Shown: positions 38,482 to 49,297, counted from the stretch's first letter. The stretch: DNA of 64,000 nt from Girardinichthys multiradiatus (GCF_021462225.1 NC_061797.1:21971093-22035092), one strand, 5' to 3'. Notes: a model not told the origin generated them from the letters alone. A program made the numbers and translations.

Positions 38482-38973
38482 CACTGATAGAATAGGGAAC
38501 AAGCTTGCAAAGTCCATTAAAATTGCTTATATTCTCACCGTCTCTGGGTCGTTTTCAAAAACCTCTCTAGCCTCCTCCTTGGTGCACCTTTCCTCCACAC
38601 ACTCCCTCTCCAAGTGTCCTTGCTTCGTCTCCTCAAAAACTTGATTTGCTCGCCTGTGTCTCCTCAGAAACTGGTTCGCCTCTTGCGGAGAGATTAAAAC
38701 TAAGAAAAAGGAAAACAAATGTTTTTTTAATGTCTAACCATCCATCCTGGCGCAGGAAAAATGTTGCGAAACATCCCAGGTTAACCGTCAAAACCACCAA
38801 ATGAGGACTGTGACGCGTATTAAAAACAATACTTCATATTAAATTGAAATGAGCGAGCTAGCTAGCCACAAATAGCACGTAACTGTTTACTTACCGCTGT
38901 GGGACCAGCGGACTGCCAGCAGGATTAGCAGGACAACCGACGACGAGACGGACTTTGTCGGGGTCAGCCACAT
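27544..38973 (-). CDS. gas6: Growth arrest-specific protein 6 (TAM receptor ligand)
   Basis: Secreted vitamin K-dependent ligand that bridges phosphatidylserine to Tyro3/Axl/Mer receptors. Coding exons in transcript order: 38895-38973, 38539-38699, 36657-36681 (25-bp microexon), 36487-36549, 34644-34766, 33648-33767, 32035-32157, 30481-30602, 30061-30179, 29694-29883, 29447-29611, 29183-29351, 28797-28936, 28504-28705, 27544-27695. Phases all agree, giving about 650 residues. Domains: signal peptide about 1-27; propeptide ending RRHRR; Gla domain from about residue 44 ([11 protein letters not shown], then ENDPET); aromatic stack DYFYPKY; four EGF modules at about 110-272, one per exon, three of them opening with a DxDEC/DINEC-type calcium site; then two laminin-G domains ([11 protein letters not shown] start; [14 protein letters not shown] near the end). 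PROS1 is the alternative, but the end of the second laminin-G domain and the neighbours fit GAS6. Confidence 0.95.
28108..28123. repeat. Poly-G tract
   Basis: Uninterrupted run of about 16 G in a gas6 intron. Confidence 0.85.
31069..31662. repeat. MITE-like element with short inverted ends
   Basis: The left end AGGGGTCATATCATGC is an inverted match (one mismatch) of the right end GCATGATATGTCCCCT. Length is about 594 bp, inside a gas6 intron. Four minus-strand frames of 60-112 codons overlap it but none resembles a known protein. I could not identify a target duplication with confidence. Confidence 0.5.
37385..37568 (+). repeat. LINE-like 3' tail with (TTCTGA)n end
   Basis: A typical fish non-LTR tail: ATTCCTTGTATG, then CTTGGCAATAAAGC, then a short TTCTGA repeat. 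It is truncated and non-coding, inside the gas6 intron between the Gla exon and the microexon. Confidence 0.5.
38404..38477. repeat. (AT)n microsatellite
   Basis: About 36 AT units without interruption, 62 bp from the splice donor of the gas6 Gla exon. Confidence 0.95.
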
Positions 38974-39530
38974 TGTTTAGCCGCTAAGGTGGCGCTAGGC
39001 TTCAGAAACTTTCTCCTGTCCCGTGTGGCGGTCTCCGAGTCCCGTCTCTGTCTGAGCTGGCGTCGGTGTGAAACACTGCAGGTATTCAGGTAACCTCCAC
39101 CGTCTCCGACCGTTAGCACCTTCCAACGTCTCTGCCGCCGCGAGAGCTAAACGTTGCTCCTGCAAGCAGCACGCGCACAAAATAAAAACAGTCGAGCCTG
39201 TCTCGTGCCTGCAGTTCAGCTCGTCCCCATTGCGATTTGGGTGTACTTTCCTCCCCCTGTTTGGACCTCTGTGTACCGCTGTGAGACTGCAGAGAAAGAC
39301 TGCACGCCTTAGCCCTTGTTGCAGGTCACGGCTCTGGTTCTGGAGGGGCTGTTGCTCTGAGGAGTTTGTAAAGATGCAGCTCTTCACACACAACTCCATC
39401 CCTCCCTCTCCCTCAGTGTATGAGCCCACCCCTTATACACTGAAAAAAATTATTTCACCTTACTTTAACTATGGTTTAGATAGAAAGCAGTGCAGGCAAG
39501 TAATGCAGTCTTTCTGTTTAGGTTAATATA
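38974..39530 (-). promoter_or_regulatory. gas6 5' leader and GC-rich promoter region
   Basis: The sequence from about 38880 to 39370 is clearly richer in G+C and CpG than the surroundings, as expected for a vertebrate CpG-type promoter, and it starts at the gas6 signal-peptide exon. No TATA box was seen. Open frames here on both strands are best explained by the base composition. Confidence 0.55.
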
Positions 39531-41098
39531 CAGGTCCTTCTCAAAATATTAGCATATTGTGATAAAGTTCATTATTTTCCATAATGTCATGATGAAAATG
39601 TAACATTCATATATTTTAGATTCATTGCACACTAACTGAAATATTTCAGGTCTTTTATTGTCTTAATACGGATGATTTTGGCATACAGCTCATGAAAACC
39701 CAAAATTCCTATCTCACAAAATTAGCATATCATTAAAAGGGTCTCTAAACGAGCTATGAACCTAATCATCTGAATCAACGAGTTAACTCTAAACACCTGC
39801 AAAAGATTCCTGAGGCCTTTAAAACTCCCAGCCTGGTTCATCACTCAAAACCCCAATCATGGGTAAGACTGCCGACCTGACTGCTGTCCAGAAGGCCACT
39901 ATTGACACCCTCAAGCAAGAGGGTAAGACACAGAAAGAAATTTCTGAATGAATAGACTGTTCCCAGAGTGCTGTATCAAGGCACCTCAGTGGGAAGTCTG
40001 TGGGAAGGAAAAGTGTGGCAGAAAACGCTGCACAACGAGAAGAGGTGACCGGACCCTGAGGAAGATTGTGGAGAAGGGCCGATTCCAGACCTTGGGGGAC
40101 CTGCTGGAAGCAGTGGACTGAGTCTGGAGTAGAAACATCCAGAGCCACCGTGCACAGGCGTGTGCAGGAAATGGGCTACAGGTGCCGCATTCCCCAGACC
40201 TGGGCTACAGAGAAGCAGCGCTGGACTGTTGCTCAGTCGTCCAAAGTACTTTTTTCGGATGAAAGCAAATTATGCATGTCATTCGGAAATCAAGGTGCCA
40301 GAGTCTGGAGGAAGACTGGGGAGAAGGAAATGCCAAAATGCCAGAAGTCCAGTGTCAAGTACCCACAGTCAATGATGGTCTGGGGTGCCGTGTCAGCTGC
40401 TGGTGTTGGTCCACACTGTGTTTTATCAAGGGCAGGGTCAATGCAGCTAGCTATCAGGAGATTTTGGAGCACTTCATGCTTCCATCTGCTGAAAAGCTTT
40501 ATGGAGATGAAGATTTCATTTTTCAGCATGACCTGGCACCTGCTCACAGTGCCAAAACCACTGGTAAATGGTTTACTGACCATGGTATCACTGTGCTCAA
40601 TTGGCCTGCCAACTCTCCTGACCTGAACCCCATAGAGAGTCTGTGGGATATTGTGAAGAGAACGTTGAGAGACTCAAGACCCAACACTCTGGATGAGCTA
40701 AAGGCCGCTATCGAAGCATCCTGGGCCTCCATAAGACCTCAGCAGTGCCACAGGCTGATTGTCTCCATGCCACGCCGCATTGAAGCAGTCATTTCTGCCA
40801 AAGGATTCCCTACCAAGTATTGAGTGCATAACTGTACATGATTATTTGAAGGTTGACGTTTTTTGTATTAAAAACACTTTTCTTTTATTGGTCGGATGAA
40901 ATATGCTAATTTTGTGAGATAGGAATTTTGGGTTTTCATGAGCTGTATGCCAAAATCATCCGTATTAAGACAATAAAAGACCTGAAATATTTCAGTAGTG
41001 TGCAATGAATCTAAAATATATGAATGTTAAATTTTCATCATTACATTATATAAAATAATGAATTTATCACAATATGCTAATATTTTGAGAAGGACCTG
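39531..41098 (+). mobile_element. Full-length Tc1-type transposon
   Basis: Starts CAGGTCCTTCTC and ends GAGAAGGACCTG, with TA on both sides (39529-39530 and 41099-41100), the Tc1/mariner target duplication. The inverted repeats extend about 200 bp on each side, to about 39730 and 40905. A transposase reading frame fills the middle. Insertion lies about 550 bp upstream of the gas6 start codon. Confidence 0.93.
39859..40823 (+). pseudogene. Tc1-type transposase, broken
   Basis: A transposase of about 320 codons that would cut and paste the surrounding element. The N-terminal helix-turn-helix region begins MGKTADLTAVQKATI; the catalytic triad is visible as Asp in LFSDESK, Asp in FQHDLAPAH and Glu in NPIESLW, with the 34-residue Asp-Glu spacing of Tc1 (DD34E). 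The C-terminus ends AKGFPTKY. Lesions: an in-frame TGA at about 39949 after KEISE, and at least two frame changes (around 40060-40130 and again near 40390-40440). It is not functional as it stands, but the decay is light compared with the other Tc1 relics in the window. Confidence 0.85.
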
Positions 41099-41100
41099 TA

Positions 41101-41865
41101 TATGAGGAAGTCAAGTGGCAGAAACAGCGAAACAGCGGTGAGATATGTGGTTAAAGTTTGGATCACAATTGACTGGTTAGTCTACAGAAAGAAATTACAG
41201 ACCTCAGCGTTGTTGCAGCTTTCTTCTGCTTTTAGAGAGGGAGTTGCTCTAGGGTTAAGGTTCTCAAACTGTGGTAAAAGTATCACTGGTGGTACAGGTA
41301 GGCTGCCTGTTGTAGTATTCAGAAGAAATGGTGGCACGATTATTTGCAAAATAATTGCAAACAAGTTAACTATGATAAACCACTAAGTACTTACAATTGA
41401 AAAGATGAATTGCGAAGGCACATTGATGTTTGTTTCATCAGAAACCTCTCAAAAGAAAAGTGTAGATGATTATTACATTTTCTTAGTTTTTAGTTATATT
41501 TTCATTGGTGCCTCCAGAAAGTTTTGTTAGGGGTTTTCAGCTGGGAACAACAAAAAAAGTTGGGGTGGCACAACAAAACCTATTCAGGTCGCTAAGACAG
41601 AATCAGGAATTTATGTACAATTTAAATATCTCCATCCCCCCCAGTCATTTTTTAAGCAATTTAAAAGTGTATGTTTTTTTAAGTACCTAAATACAAAAAA
41701 TCAGCTGATTTGATGTTTGTCCATGTTTTTCCTACACAATTTAATGGCCATGGTTTTAAAATGCTGTGTATTTACTCTTTTTGTGACTTAAATAAGTAAT
41801 CCTGGTCTTATTTAAGCGCCAGGCCAGGAATGAGGATAGATAAATATTTGTTGCCAGAGCTCCAG
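41101..41865. other. Intergenic DNA between the Tc1 element and the Polinton
   Basis: AT-rich. The segment at about 41255-41345 (GGTTCTCAAACTGTGGTA followed by a GGTGGTAC block) looks like part of a dispersed repeat, but I cannot assign a family. No gene seen. Confidence 0.3.
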
Positions 41866-42815
41866 ACACACATAAAGGACACCCTTCAATCAAACGAGGT
41901 GTGAAAATTTTGACAGGTGGGCGGGACTTCCGGTGGCTGGGACATCATAGGGCGGGACTTCCGGTGGCTGGGGCTTCCTGTGACGTAACCGGATATCATC
42001 ATTAATCGGATGTCATTAGCCGGATATCATCATTAATCGGATGTTGTCATTAACCGGAAGTTGTCATTACAAGGAAGCGAATCTTTCTAATTGTATGTTT
42101 TTTTTTTTACATCTAAAAACAAAACATGTAGTTTCTCCACTTTAAAAGGTCACTCAATTTAATGCAGGCACATCACACGAAATTCTGATAAGAAGAGAGA
42201 ACCTGACAGATTGTAAATTCATTTTGTTTTAACACAGGGGGTTATTTAGATGCTATTTAGAAAAGAAGGATGAATTGGCTTCTGTTGTAGAGATGATCTA
42301 AAACGGAGAAACCAAAAAAAAAAATGTTATGAGTGCTCAGCATCCTGTTTCCAAATTAGAAATGGATTCTACAGCTAAAAGACTTTGTTTGGAATCATGA
42401 GAGACTCCATTTGGTAAAATGGATGATAATTTTACTTACCTTAAGCTTTTCTTTTTTTCATCTTAGAGATCTTGATGATTTAGAGAAAACAGTTTTCTCC
42501 TCATTCCACGTGGGAGCCAGAGGTTGTAACCAGTATGTCTATGTAAAACGTAACAAGAAACTGAACAAATAAAAAATAAAGGTTATAAAATCCTCAGACA
42601 TGTCACTGTTTATTGAATTAAAGCAGACAACTTGTCTCAGACAGTCTTCACACCAACTGTAGTCAAAAGTAATCAAGAGGAAAATGGCATTTTCCTGGCT
42701 ATAAGTCTGGAGCATTGTCTGACAATACACATCCGCTGTTTAATGAATTAACGCGTCTGCGCTGTTGCTGAGGTGTCTCGGGGGGGTATGGCCAAGGGGC
42801 GTAACTAAGCGCGCT
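41866..42815 (+). repeat. Polinton left terminal inverted repeat
   Basis: Matches the inverted right end (56921-57956). The first 50 bases differ at about one position. Within it are two GGGCGGGACTTCCGGTGGCTGGG-like units (about 41921-41975), a cluster of short GGATATCATCATTAATCGG-type units at 41990-42060, and a G-rich tract at about 42780. The inner boundary is at TAAGCGCGCT, after which the two ends diverge. Confidence 0.93.
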
Positions 42816-43411
42816 GAAGGTGGAGCAGTCAGTCATCCCTGGTTCTATCGAGAGATACAGCGCAATCTTTACTGGGAGATCGGCTTCAAATCTGGTAGCT
42901 AAAAGTTTATTTTTAACCAGTTACACTGAAATATTTTTAGAACACTTGTAAGGAGAAGCTGAAAAACAAATGTCGGAAAATATTTCAGGAAACGAAGAAG
43001 GTGAACATTCTGCTTCTATCGAAAGATACAACGCAATCTTCAGTAGTAAGTATTCATCTTTAAGAATTCTTTAAGTGCTTGTGAATGCTCGTTGGATAAT
43101 AATATTGATTAACTTATATTCTTTAGAACCCACGAGTGATGAGCTGGATGGTATCGTTTTTACACAGTCTGACTATGGTAATTATTAACTGCAACAACAA
43201 CATCTAGTTTAGTCAATTGGTGAATGCTATTTTGTGATTTAAAAAATAAATGAGATAAATTCTACTTACAGATTTAACAAGAGAGGTCAGCGTTTGTAAC
43301 CGTCTGCCTCCGAAAAAATCAAAGTTGAGACGGAAACTTGTCTTTAAAAAAGACAATCCGATCCCAGCTAAACATGAAATAGAGGGCGAAGCCATTCATG
43401 CACCACAGTCC

Positions 43412-43849
43412 TGTTGTGGAATTTTCTTATCAAAGTGGGTAGAAGTTGACTCATAACAAGAGAAAATCCGGACTTTGTCTTATAAGTTTTATTCAAAGGC
43501 ATTCAGCGTTTGAAGACCCTGACACTGTGGTTAGTCAGTGAAACAGAGCCCCGATCAACATTTACACACAGTATTTATACCAGAACATGACAGTGTTATC
43601 TCAACTGCAAAGAGTTTTAGAAATATGGCCCCTAGACCCTCCCCGGGTCAGAGTTAACAAAGTTATTTATGAGGGCACCCATCTACCTTCCCTTGAAATA
43701 TACACTTCAGGAAGTGTTAACCATAAAACTCTCCAGCATTTGAATTTAGAGTCCATCTGCTCTAAATAACAGAACACTAATAAAACACAGAGGTCAGAGG
43801 AGAGAGGTGAAGGGAATATCAGAGCACTTTAAAATAATTTTCCATTACA
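43412..43849 (-). mobile_element. Solo LTR (438 bp) inside a Polinton exon
   Basis: Flanked by GTCC on both sides (43408-43411 and 43850-43853), a 4-bp duplication as made by many retroviral integrases. Read on the minus strand, it begins TGTAATGG and ends CACAACA, giving the TG...CA termini of LTRs. On that strand it has a TATA box (GGTATAAATAC, about 43571-43581 on +), followed about 80 bp later by an AATAAA (43488-43493 on +). There is no internal retroviral sequence, so it arose by LTR-LTR recombination. Confidence 0.85.
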
Positions 43850-43911
43850 GTCCCCTGACCCTGCGCCGGAAAAATTAACAGCTCCGGAAGAGGAGAGTAA
43901 GTCAAAAAAAA

Positions 43912-43935
43912 AAATATATATATATATATATATAT
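43912..43935. repeat. (AT)n run
   Basis: Short AT dinucleotide run inside the third-to-fourth exon intron of the spliced Polinton gene. Confidence 0.8.
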
Positions 43936-44585
43936 TTCTAAGCATATGTTTTCACAAGTCTATGCGATATTGCAGACTTGTTTTAACCCCTGATAAAATA
44001 TTTTACAGATATATCGAATGATTTAATCCAGAACCCAAGCCTGGATAACATTCAGCAGAACTGTAGCAGTTCAGTGCAGGAAGAGTTGGAACCGCCCGGA
44101 ACCGTTCAAATACCCCGTGTACGGAGTAAGTTATAGTTATATTCAAATCTTCACAGAAACAAGATTTTTTTTTTCAAAAGACCTGCATTGTAAGGTAACT
44201 TTATTTTGTTTCACAGAATATCTTAAATTGAGGAAAAGACAGCGACTCTGTGCTCTTTATACCAGGGCAAGGCTTGTTAAAGGTTTATTGAATGGTAAGT
44301 TTAATTCTTATACTCATTTACCTACTGAATTAATTTGCATATTTCATTAATTTATTTTTTTCTTTATCTTTCCAGAGGCAACGTTGATGGTGGAGCAGAT
44401 TTCATCGAGACCTGGACAGCAACAGCGCAGACAGAGAGTTCCCTTATCCTTACGTGACCGTTGTAATAAAGCATCATGTTTAACGCTTCTGGCAGCATGT
44501 CAGACATTGTTAGTGAAACATTGCGCTGATATCAAGGTAATTTAAACTGATCCCTGGGTCTTCTTCTTCTTCTTCTGATGTTAAT

Positions 44586-47500
44586 ATGGAAAGCCAGATC
44601 ACACATGCGCTGAATGAGATAAGGAATGTTGTTGCTCATCTTAATGAAATTCCTGTTAATGCTGATGTGGCAGATAACATCGGGTTAAATGCTCTCCTGC
44701 TAACAGTGAAAATGTAATAAATCAAAATCTGTACGGTGACTTTTTAAGCTCATTAGAACAGGCTGTTGACGATTTAAATAGAACACCATCTCCAACCAGC
44801 ATTCAGCAAAATGAATCAGCTGACTTACAAATTCCTTCAACGTCACACGCCGCTGATCATACTGGGCAGCATGGCAGCAATTTAAATCCAGAGGTTGCAG
44901 TCAACCCTGATCAGATTGAGGGAGATCCTCCTGTGACTGTTGAACGTGAACGTTTTAATAACATTGAAATAAGGAGACCTTTTACCATCCCGCCTCCATG
45001 CCCTGGTCATGTTCCTGATCTTGCTACAATCTATATAAACATCATGCATATTCTCACTGAATTAGCCGATACTGCAAGATCGTTAGCCAGACGTAACGAT
45101 GTTGTGCAGCTAGAATTATTCGGGGAAAATCTGAACCGTAACGTCACGTTTACCATTAACGATGATGGGAATATGATTCTGCCTGCTTTTGAGAATTTTC
45201 TGGATGAGTTAGTACAGTCCAACGCTGAAATGCCTGCAGATAATAACCTGGAATTTGTTCTACAGGTAGTTAATGACCCTGCAGGAGGGTCAAAATGTAA
45301 GGTTAAAGGAACGTTAGAATGTGAACTGATTAATAAGAAAAAGCATCACCTGTATATTGTAGATAATACCGGTAATCAGTCTTGCCATAAGTCTTGCACA
45401 CGTCTCTGACTCTAACCTTACTGATAATCAGGCTTTAGAGCTGGGGAGGGAGTGGCAACACAGGGCTGGTTTAGATGCTCAGACAGCAGTAACTTTCAGC
45501 GACATTGGTAAATTTGAAAACATTCTAAAGAGAAAAATTGTAGTGTTTCACAGAACCGTTACAGACTCTGCAGCTCTGTGTAAATTTGAGACCAGTTTCC
45601 CTGATCGATCAAACCCTCTCTTTCTGCTGTTATTTCAAGGTCACTACTATGGGATCAAAAATCTCAAGGGTTTTATAGGATTGAGATACATCTGTGCATA
45701 TTGTTACGGGAGCTATGAAAAGCCAGACACACATCATTGTGAAAGCTATTGTCCGGTGTGTCACTCATACCAGTGTATGCGTGAAATTAACGAACCTGTC
45801 GCCTGTGCAGGTTGTCACAGAATCTGTCGTAACTCTTCTTGTTTCAGTAGACACAGGGAACCTCGCAAAAGACCTAGTGCTGACAGGCCCATGAGTGACT
45901 GTGAGTTGGTAAAACTGTGCAAGGTGTGCAAAAGGATATACATTATTCCAATCAGCAAGCAGGATAAACCACACGTGTGTAATGTAAAATGCTGTATTTG
46001 TGGTGAGAATATACCTCCTGATTTAGATGTGATGTGCGATGGTCATCTCTGTTACATTCAAACCGCCCAAGCCTGTAATCAGTTAGATGATAAACTGGTT
46101 TTTTATGATTTTGAATGCTTCATCGACGAGAACGGTGTGCACATCCCCTATCTGGTCTGTGTTAAAACGCTGAAAGGTGAGGAATGGCATGCTTATGGAT
46201 TGAATTGCACCCAAAAATTACTTCTCCATTTCAGGAGACCGATGTACAGAGGCTTTACCTTAATAGCTCATAACGCACGTGGGTATGATAGCTACCTGAT
46301 TATCACAGCTATGCTGCAGTTAGGCATTAAACCTCATCTCATCATGCAGGGAAGTAAAGTTCTCTGTTTAACCGACCCTGATTACAGGTTAAAATACATT
46401 GATAGTCTGTCCTTCATGTGTATGAAGCTTAGTGCGATGCCGAAAGCATTAGGTTTTAGTGATAAGACCAAAGGTTTTTTCCCCCACCTATTCTCGTCTG
46501 AGCAACATCTCCAGTATGTCGGGTCTTTTCCTCCTCCATCCTCCTACGCTGTAGAACGCATGAGCCTTCAAGAACAACAGGTGTTTAGCAGCTGGTACAG
46601 AGAAGCGAGCAAAGGGGTCTTTGACTTTGAGAAGGAAGCTCTTCGTTATTGTAAAAATTATGTGGACATTCTTTATCAAGGTTGTGTTAAATTCAGGGAT
46701 GAGTTCTTTAAGGAGACAAGTGTGGATCCGCTTAAATGTGTCACGATAGCCTCAGCCTGCATGAAGGTTTTTGTAACCAATTTCCTTCCTCCTAAAACCT
46801 TGGCCATCCCCTCACCTCTAGACTACAGGCGTAGTAGTAAGACGTTTTCCAGCACGTCCATTCTATGGCTTGGCTGGATTTCAGAAAGCAGAAAAATTGA
46901 CATCGAACATGCATTAAACATGGGGGAAAGGAAAATTGGTCCATATTCTGTGGATGGGTATGCAGAGATTAACGGTGTCAAAGTTGAATTTTACGGCTGT
47001 TTTTTCCACGGCTGTAAAAAGTGTTACATGCCTCATGACAAATGTCCGTTGAGAGGGGTCGCATTTGAACAGTTTTACGCAGCCACTGTTGAGAGAAGCA
47101 AGGTGCTCCAAACTGTGTACGGTCTTCGTCTCGAGGTTATCTGGGAGCATGAGTGGACTGAAATGAAAAAATCAGACCCAGGGGTGATCAGCTTTCTTGA
47201 GAAAGTTAATGCACCCGAACCGCTATCACCCCGAGATGCTCTGTATGGTGGACGCACCTGTCCTATGAGGTTGAGGTACACAGCGAGGGCAGGTGAAACT
47301 GTACACTATGTAGATTACACATCTCTGTACCCCTATGTAAATGCTAGCTGCGTCTTTCCCCTCGGGCACCCCACCATCATTTACAAAGATTTTGATGACC
47401 CCAGCAGCTACTTTGGCCTCATCAGAGCTGTGGTCTACCCCCCACGAGGGCTCTTTTTCCCTGTTTTGCCTTACAGAACATCCCAAGGTAAACTGGTGTT

Positions 47501-48569
47501 TACTCTCTGCCGCACATGTGCTGACATAAATAACCAGTCAGGTCCCTGCAGGCATAATGATGAGGACAGAGCTCTGACAGGTGTGTGGGTGAGTGTAGAG
47601 TTTTGTAAAGCGTTACAGTGTGGTTATAGCCTAGCTAAAATCACTGAAGTTTGGCATTTTGAGAAGACCAGCGACACAATCTTTAAAGGTTACATTCACT
47701 GCTTTTTAAAGGGTAAGCAGGAGGCTTCAGGCTACCCATCTGAAGCGGTGGATGAGGAGAGCAGGTCAAAGTATGTCGCAGACTACAAACTTCACCAGGG
47801 TATCCAATTAGACGCAGGCAAAATCGAGGTGAACCCTGCCAAAAGACAGGTAGCAAAACTGTGCTTAAACAGCTTTTGGGGAAAGTTTGCGCAGCGAAGT
47901 GATCTGTCTCAGACCACAGTCATCACTAACCCTGATGAGTTTTTCAGCTTCATGTTCTCGAGTAAATACAGGGTTAACTACTTCCATTTCTTCAACCCTG
48001 AAATGTGTGTAGTGCAGTGGAACTACAGCAAACGTGTCATCTCTCCCCCAAGCAAGGTAAACAATGTCTTTATTGCAGCATTCACCACCGCTTATGCGCG
48101 CTTAAAACCTCTCAGCAGCATGGAGCAATTGCAGGACAGATTGATTTATATTGACACAGACAGTTTGATTTATGTGACAAAAAGTGGTGAAACTCCTCTG
48201 GAGTTGGGGAATTATCTGGGTGATCTTACTGACGAGCTCACAGGAGACAGCATTTCGGAGTTTGCATCAACAGGACCCAAGAGTTATGCATATCAAACCA
48301 AAAACCAGAAAAAGCTAGTGATACGTGCTAAGGGTATCACTCAGACGCATGAATGCAGCGAGAGGGTCAATTTGGACAGCATCAAAGGGCTGGTCCAGGG
48401 CTACTTACAGGGGTCAACTGAGGGTGTCATTGAAATCCCTCAGCACACGATCAGGAGGGATAAAAAGAGATTCCTCTTAAGAAATGCTGCATTTGTTAAA
48501 AGGTTTCGGTTGGTGTATGACAAGAGATGCCTTTTTTCTGACGGGACAACTCTGCCTTTCGGTTATTAG
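44586..48569 (+). pseudogene. Polinton protein-primed type DNA polymerase B
   Basis: Replicative polymerase of the element, about 1,325 codons counting from the ATG at 44586. The N-terminal third is interrupted by two frame changes (about 44690-44700 and about 45380-45390); from there to the stop at 48567 it is open for more than 1,050 codons. Order of motifs: a Cys/His-rich zinc-binding region (45690-46040; CAYC, CPVCHSYQC, CAGC, CKVC, CCIC); exonuclease I (YDFECF, about 46105), II (HNARGYDSY, about 46268) and III (YCKNYVDIL, about 46648); a Cys-rich insert (FHGCKKCY, about 47000) typical of Polinton and linear-plasmid polymerases; then palm motifs A (DYTSLYP, about 47311), B (KLCLNSFWG, about 47857) and C (YIDTDS, about 48148). 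All catalytic residues are retained. It follows the spliced gene by 40 bp and precedes the ATPase by 38 bp. Confidence 0.93.
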
Positions 48570-48607
48570 AGCATAAGAAGAAGAAGAAGAAGAAAGATAA
48601 AATAAAA

Positions 48608-49291
48608 ATGTTGCAATCTGCCAATTTACAGGAGGTTGATTTTGATCCTAGATTTAGAGCGCCTTTCTCATGTATGATAATAGGACCCAGTGGTTGTGGA
48701 AAAACCTTTTTTGTATAAAGTGTTTTGCAGAACTGTAACCATGTCATGGATGTTGTTCCAGAAATTATTGTGTGGATTTACACTTCTTTTCAACCCATGT
48801 ATGCTGAATTGCAGAAGATGAATAAAAATATAAAATTTGTGGAAGGATTGCCTCATTCTTTTGAAGACAAAAACCTGTGTCCTCCTGATCAGAATCATCT
48901 GATTATTCTAGACGATGTTATCGCTCAAGCCTCAGATGATGAAAACGTGATGAAGGTCTTTACCCAGTTTCGTCACCATCGTAATATGAGTGTTATGATG
49001 TTGACTCAGAATGTTTTTCATCAAGGAAAGTTCAGTCGCACTATTAGTTTGAACTGTAATTATATGGTGTTGTTTAAGAACCCGAGAGATAAGCTGCAGC
49101 TGAATATACTGGCCCGTCAAATGTTTCCATCTCAAAAGGGTCTCTTCTTGGAGAGTTTTGAAGATGCGACGAGAGAAGCTCATGGATATTTAATCATCGA
49201 TTTTACGCCTACCTGCCCAGAACATTTCAGATTGAGAACAGGCATACTTCCTCACCAGTGGCCTGCTGTGTATGTGCCCAGAACAAAGTAA
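48608..49291 (+). pseudogene. Polinton packaging ATPase (FtsK/HerA superfamily), one nonsense codon
   Basis: Motor that would pump the DNA into capsids. 228 codons from the ATG at 48608, in a single frame interrupted only by TAA at 48716-48718, right after the Walker A region. Walker A is GPSGCGKT (codons about 27-34), Walker B is LIILDDV, and a sensor-like LTQN follows in SVMMLTQNVF. Length and motif spacing match the A32-like ATPases of Polintons. The lesion is a single base-type change; the rest shows no other damage. It ends six bases before the next gene's ATG. Confidence 0.9.
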
Positions 49292-49297
49292 GTCATC

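Larger units (their letters stand above)
42970..44545 (+). pseudogene. Unknown spliced Polinton gene, interrupted by a solo LTR
   Basis: I do not recognise the product. Six exons are inferred: 42970-43045, 43127-43177, 43272-43411 continued at 43854-43896 across the LTR, 44009-44125, 44217-44294, 44376-44545. All five introns are 81-112 bp, all interrupt the codon after the first base, and four of the five donors are GTAAGT (the other is GTAATT). Ignoring the LTR and one copy of its 4-bp duplication, the exons total 675 bases (224 residues plus stop) with no lesion. The protein starts MSENISGNEEGEH; it has an acidic stretch (TSDELDG), a basic cluster (RLPPKKSKLRRKL), a second basic segment (KLRKRQRLCALYTRARLVKG) and a C-terminal Cys-containing helix-like region. 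Its position just inside the left repeat suggests an early or regulatory gene; that is inference. The LTR adds a TGA in frame, so this copy is broken. Confidence 0.7.

Noticed and set aside
38995..39526. Overlapping open frames of 144 and 152 codons on both strands upstream of gas6
   Set aside because: They coincide with the GC-rich promoter/leader, where stop codons are rare by composition; neither looks like a protein.
41860..41868. Alternative Polinton termini beginning AG, as described for many Polintons
   Set aside because: Taking AGACAC as the end leaves flanks AGCTCC and CCAGGT, which do not match; moving the AG into the duplication gives the perfect 6-bp CTCCAG pair.
44536..44600. 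Splicing of the unknown left gene into the polymerase
   Set aside because: The last exon could use GTAATT as a donor, but no good acceptor follows, and the in-frame stop two codons later gives a natural end.
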